A DNA stretch of 16,171 nt, taken from Cellulomonas sp. Its GTDB lineage: Bacteria > Actinomycetota > Actinomycetes > Actinomycetales > Cellulomonadaceae. This document shows positions 15,001-16,171 of this stretch, piece after piece. Numbering within the stretch: the stretch's first letter is position 1; every line of letters starts with the position of its first letter. A program made the translations under genes and the position numbers. The stretch lies in NCBI GenBank assembly GCA_027451305.1, contig DAIDJQ010000230.1, forward strand, positions 1-16,171, given 5' to 3'. Below the pieces are notes generated by a model. The model searched no databases. It was not told the origin of the DNA and was given only the letters and a program-made list of their open reading frames with translations.

Positions 15001-15440
15001 GCGACGCATGCGCTGCGTCGGGAGCGGGCGACGAGGCGGAGCGGTGGTGGCGGCGTGCGGCCCTCTTCGACGGCGACTTCCAGGACATGCAGGCCGTGCC
15101 GTACTCCGAGATGACGTACTTCGCGGCACAGGCCTGGAGCGCGCTGGGCAGACCCGAACGCGGCGAGGCGCTGGCCCGAGGGATGGCGGACTACGCCGAC
15201 GAGCTGGAGAGCAGCGAGCCTCAGATCGACTACTTCGCGACGTCGCTGCCGACGATGCTGCTCTTCCACGACGACCTCGCCGCGATGCGCGACGAGCGCG
15301 TGCTGCTGCTGCGTGGCCTGGTCGCCGCGTTGCGCGGCGACCAGGAGCAGGCGCGGGCTCGCGTGGCGGACCTCCTCGCACGGGACCCCAGCAACATCCG
15401 TGCCGCCATGTGGTGGCGGCACGAGCTCGGCCAGCTCTGA
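12063..15440 (+). CDS. DUF5107-domain protein with long TPR tail, putative carbohydrate-active
   Basis: 1125 residues, no signal peptide or membrane helix, so cytoplasmic. Residues ~15-385 look like DUF5107, a domain with a galactose-mutarotase-like beta fold: VRLMILPELGGRIQVAVDK, then YDFFYRN, GPWVSGGVEFNWPQHHRP, FLPMDW, and repeated aromatic/charged strands (WWSNVAVAVN, GGYDHGREAGFVHWADH). The Glu and paired His in GGVEFNWPQHH are candidate active-site residues. Residues ~390-480 look like a beta-rich Ala/Val/Arg linker. From ~488 to the end is a run of TPR-like helices (for example ALRRDPADSRSAVLLATLRYRAGRYDES, ALAVRPLDAKLW). Homologues tend to sit near sugar transporters. It is divergent from the AraC gene and probably under its control. 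Enzymatic activity is not known to me. Confidence 0.85.
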   Translation: MPSDGSRIVLPAVPSEQAGAAVAAWHEPVVIDTYDPAPPDPYPAYLERRVYQGSSGQVYPLPFFEKISHTKRPQVWQAIHLENAWVRLMILPELGGRIQVAVDKTNGYDFFYRNNVIKPALVGLAGPWVSGGVEFNWPQHHRPATFLPMDWTIERESDGAVTVWCSDHDPFARMKGAHGIRLRPDSNVVEVRVRVFNRSEDVQTFLWWSNVAVAVNDDYQSFFPTDVHWVADHAKRATATYPRVDGRYYGVDYPSRVDGDRPDGDRIDWYRNIPVPTSYMVVETQDDFFGGYDHGREAGFVHWADHRFVPGKKQWTWGNAPFGWAWDRQLTDSDGPYVELMAGAFTDNQPDFSFLAPGETKAFSQFWYPIRKIGPAQQATLDAALAFRAEPGAESTRVRVGVAVTTPRAGVLLQVLDEAGAVLVSECCDVSPGEPAVVAAVLPGRREEHRLRGRVVHDGRVLVAWSPAPPAPDRPAPAAVTALPEPGEVASVEELYLAALHLVQYRHATRSPEPYLLEALRRDPADSRSAVLLATLRYRAGRYDESERLVAAAVHRLTAHNPNPYDGEAHYRLGLARLRLGRPEAARDAFAKAAWNAAWRTPALVQLARLDVRDGQWALAVARLDAALATDRDNLQAQDLLVVALRAAGRVEEADALLAAHLAAEPLDWWAVDLAGKDLQTDAQTCLDVAYEYLAAGLWDDAARVAAVAALRQSTQPFLGANDAGPLAHYCRARALTELGDAHGSREALRLARTCKAANCLPGRLEDVDLLTWSLAADHDDARAHALLGHWLYFRQRPADAQEHWLAAVRLDPADAVSWRNLAVAAYNVDRDADAADECYERALAVRPLDAKLWYERDQLAKRRRVPPERRLAELARHPEIVGQRDDLSVEWADLLTLTDRADEALGVLASRQFGPWEGGEGKVLAAWDAAHLALARKEMAAGRPARAADLLRAALDVPHHLGEDRHTLGNYADLWVTLGDACAASGAGDEAERWWRRAALFDGDFQDMQAVPYSEMTYFAAQAWSALGRPERGEALARGMADYADELESSEPQIDYFATSLPTMLLFHDDLAAMRDERVLLLRGLVAALRGDQEQARARVADLLARDPSNIRAAMWWRHELGQL

Positions 15441-15514
15441 CTGGATCCGGGCGAGCTTCCGGAGCGACGGGACTGTCTGCGCGTCAGCGGCTGGTGCTGT
15501 GCGGGTGCCCTCGT

Positions 15515-15862
15515 GGGGTCGGAAGAGGCCATGGTCGACATGGCTCTCCTCTCATCGACCCCGAGGCGGTCGAGCGCGTGCAGGAGATCATCCGCACCCG
15601 CGGCCACTCCGGCGAGCGTCGACGCGTTCACCACCACTTCCTCAAGGGAACCGTCTCCTGCGGCAGCGAGTGCAAGCGAGTCCGCGGCGTCGACCAGCGC
15701 CTGCTCGTGCAGCACACCGTGGGGCGCAACCGCGGCGACTACCTCTACTACTTCTGCCAGGGACGCAAGGACGGCAGCGGCTGCACCCAACCGCACCACG
15801 ACCTCTGCCGCGTCGAGGACGCAGTCGAGAACCTCCACCGGCGAACTCTCGAATTGACAGCC
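15515..15862 (+). pseudogene. Serine recombinase C-terminal remnant with zinc ribbon
   Basis: In the frame of base 15551 the translation reads HGRHGSPLIDPEAVERVQEI, then HHHFLKGTVSCGSECKRV, GDYLYYFCQGRKDGSGC and VEDAVENLHRRTLEL. This follows large serine recombinases: the PLIDPE.FERVQ entry, the HHH.LKG..CG.C zinc ribbon (Cys codons at 15659, 15671, 15755, 15782) and the VEDAVE helix after it. The catalytic resolvase domain and most of the recombinase domain are absent, and no proper start codon or stop belongs to it. The first Cys pair is CxxxC rather than the usual CxxC. It is the scar of an integrated mobile element. Boundaries are approximate. Confidence 0.8.
15524..15547 (+). terminator. 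Possible hairpin downstream of the DUF5107 gene
   Basis: AGAG-G-CCATG (15524-15533) pairs with CATGGCTCT (15539-15547) around GTCGA, with one bulged G; CCTCTC follows. It lies 84 bases after the stop, at the left edge of the recombinase remnant. Could be a terminator; weak evidence. Confidence 0.3.
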
Positions 15863-15906
15863 ATCTACCTCCCGTTCCGCCACCCGAGCAACTCCCGAAT
15901 TGGCTG
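15844..15906. repeat. Imperfect 17-bp direct repeat at the end of the recombinase remnant
   Basis: AACTCTCGAATTGACAG (15844-15860) and AACTCCCGAATTGGCTG (15890-15906) match at 14 of 17 bases, 46 bases apart, sharing CGAATTG. They flank the point where similarity to serine recombinases ends. They might be remains of attachment or insertion sequences; chance cannot be excluded. Confidence 0.4.
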
Positions 15907-15975
15907 GGCGCGACCTCCCACTGTGACGCCCAGCGGACACCCCGGCAAACGGGCACTAAGCCTGTGCAAGTCAGG

Positions 15976-16171
15976 TCAGGAGCGGGTTGCCGCGAGGAGG
16001 TCGATGATCTCCTGGGTCGTGCCGGTCTCTCCGAGGCGCGGGAAGATGCGGGTGACGCTGTTCTCGTGGGCGTCGGCGTTGGTGTCGGTGATGGCGTCGA
16101 GGGCCAGAGTGACGTGGAACCCGAGCTCGTGGGCGTGCCGGGCGGTTGACTCGACGCCGATGCTGGTGGAG
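15976..16171 (-). CDS. Isochorismatase-family cysteine hydrolase (C-terminal part)
   Basis: On the minus strand the frame enters from the right edge and stops at TGA 15978-15976. The 64 visible residues read STSIGVESTARHAHELGFHV, then TLALDAITDTNADAHENSV, RIFPRLGETGTTQEIIDLL. This is the C-terminal end of isochorismatase-like hydrolases: the IGVESTAR.A.. helix that follows the catalytic Cys, the V..DA..D.....H..S strand-helix, and the PRLGETGTT ending typical of the subgroup in Actinobacteria. The catalytic Cys should lie just outside the window (expected shortly before STSIGVE). Substrate is unknown; family members hydrolyse isochorismate, nicotinamide or other amides. Confidence 0.9.
   Translation of the reverse strand, partial: STSIGVESTARHAHELGFHVTLALDAITDTNADAHENSVTRIFPRLGETGTTQEIIDLLAATRS

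Noticed and set aside
13944..15422. 492-codon minus-strand open frame
   Set aside because: A shadow of the TPR region on the other strand, caused by high GC; no recognisable domain.
15313..16149. 278-codon plus-strand open frame across the right edge
   Set aside because: It crosses the end of the DUF5107 gene, the recombinase remnant and the antisense of the hydrolase in a different frame, with Arg/Pro-rich translation.
1..16171. CRISPR arrays, tRNA or rRNA genes, intact insertion sequences
   Set aside because: No regularly spaced repeats, cloverleaf-like sequences, rRNA cores or transposase motifs were seen.

Overview
The window is very GC-rich DNA with many GTG starts, strong GC bias at third codon positions and short ATGA/GTGA gene overlaps. 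This points to a high-GC actinobacterium. A Cellulomonas-like or other Micrococcales host is a guess only; no rRNA or tRNA is present to settle it.

Left edge (1-1050): the first 30 codons of a cold-shock protein on the minus strand, about 400 bases with no convincing gene, then a small two-helix membrane protein of unknown function.

Signalling and export cassette (1072-5415): a 35-codon small ORF with a strong ribosome binding site overlaps by GTGA the start of a NarL/DesK-type membrane histidine kinase. The kinase overlaps by ATGA a LuxR-type response regulator. After a 155-base gap holding a perfect 44-bp palindrome comes an MMPL/RND-superfamily exporter. The order suggests that the two-component system controls the exporter.

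Sugar uptake and sugar-processing locus (5540-15440): a decayed short-chain dehydrogenase fragment overlaps by GTGA a galactose-mutarotase-fold gene. A 274-base leader region with a hairpin follows. Then comes a complete sugar ABC importer: an AraF-like lipoprotein, a two-domain AraG/RbsA-type ATPase and an AraH/RbsC-type permease, closed by a strong hairpin. A minus-strand AraC-family regulator follows. Divergent from it is a 1125-residue cytoplasmic protein with an N-terminal DUF5107-like (mutarotase-fold) domain and a long TPR tail, whose promoter position suggests a leaderless transcript. No sugar kinase, isomerase or glycosidase is visible. The DUF5107-TPR protein and the small mutarotase-fold protein are therefore the best candidates for the undescribed enzymology of the locus. 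The regulator probably controls the DUF5107 gene, the importer, or both.

Right edge (15441-16171): a truncated serine-recombinase C-terminus with a zinc ribbon, which is the remnant of an integrated element, then the minus-strand 3' end of an isochorismatase-family hydrolase that runs off the window.

The most unusual non-coding signals are the 44-bp palindrome at 3082-3125 and a 27-bp perfect stem at 8206-8264, which lies inside the apparent N-terminus of the ABC ATPase.
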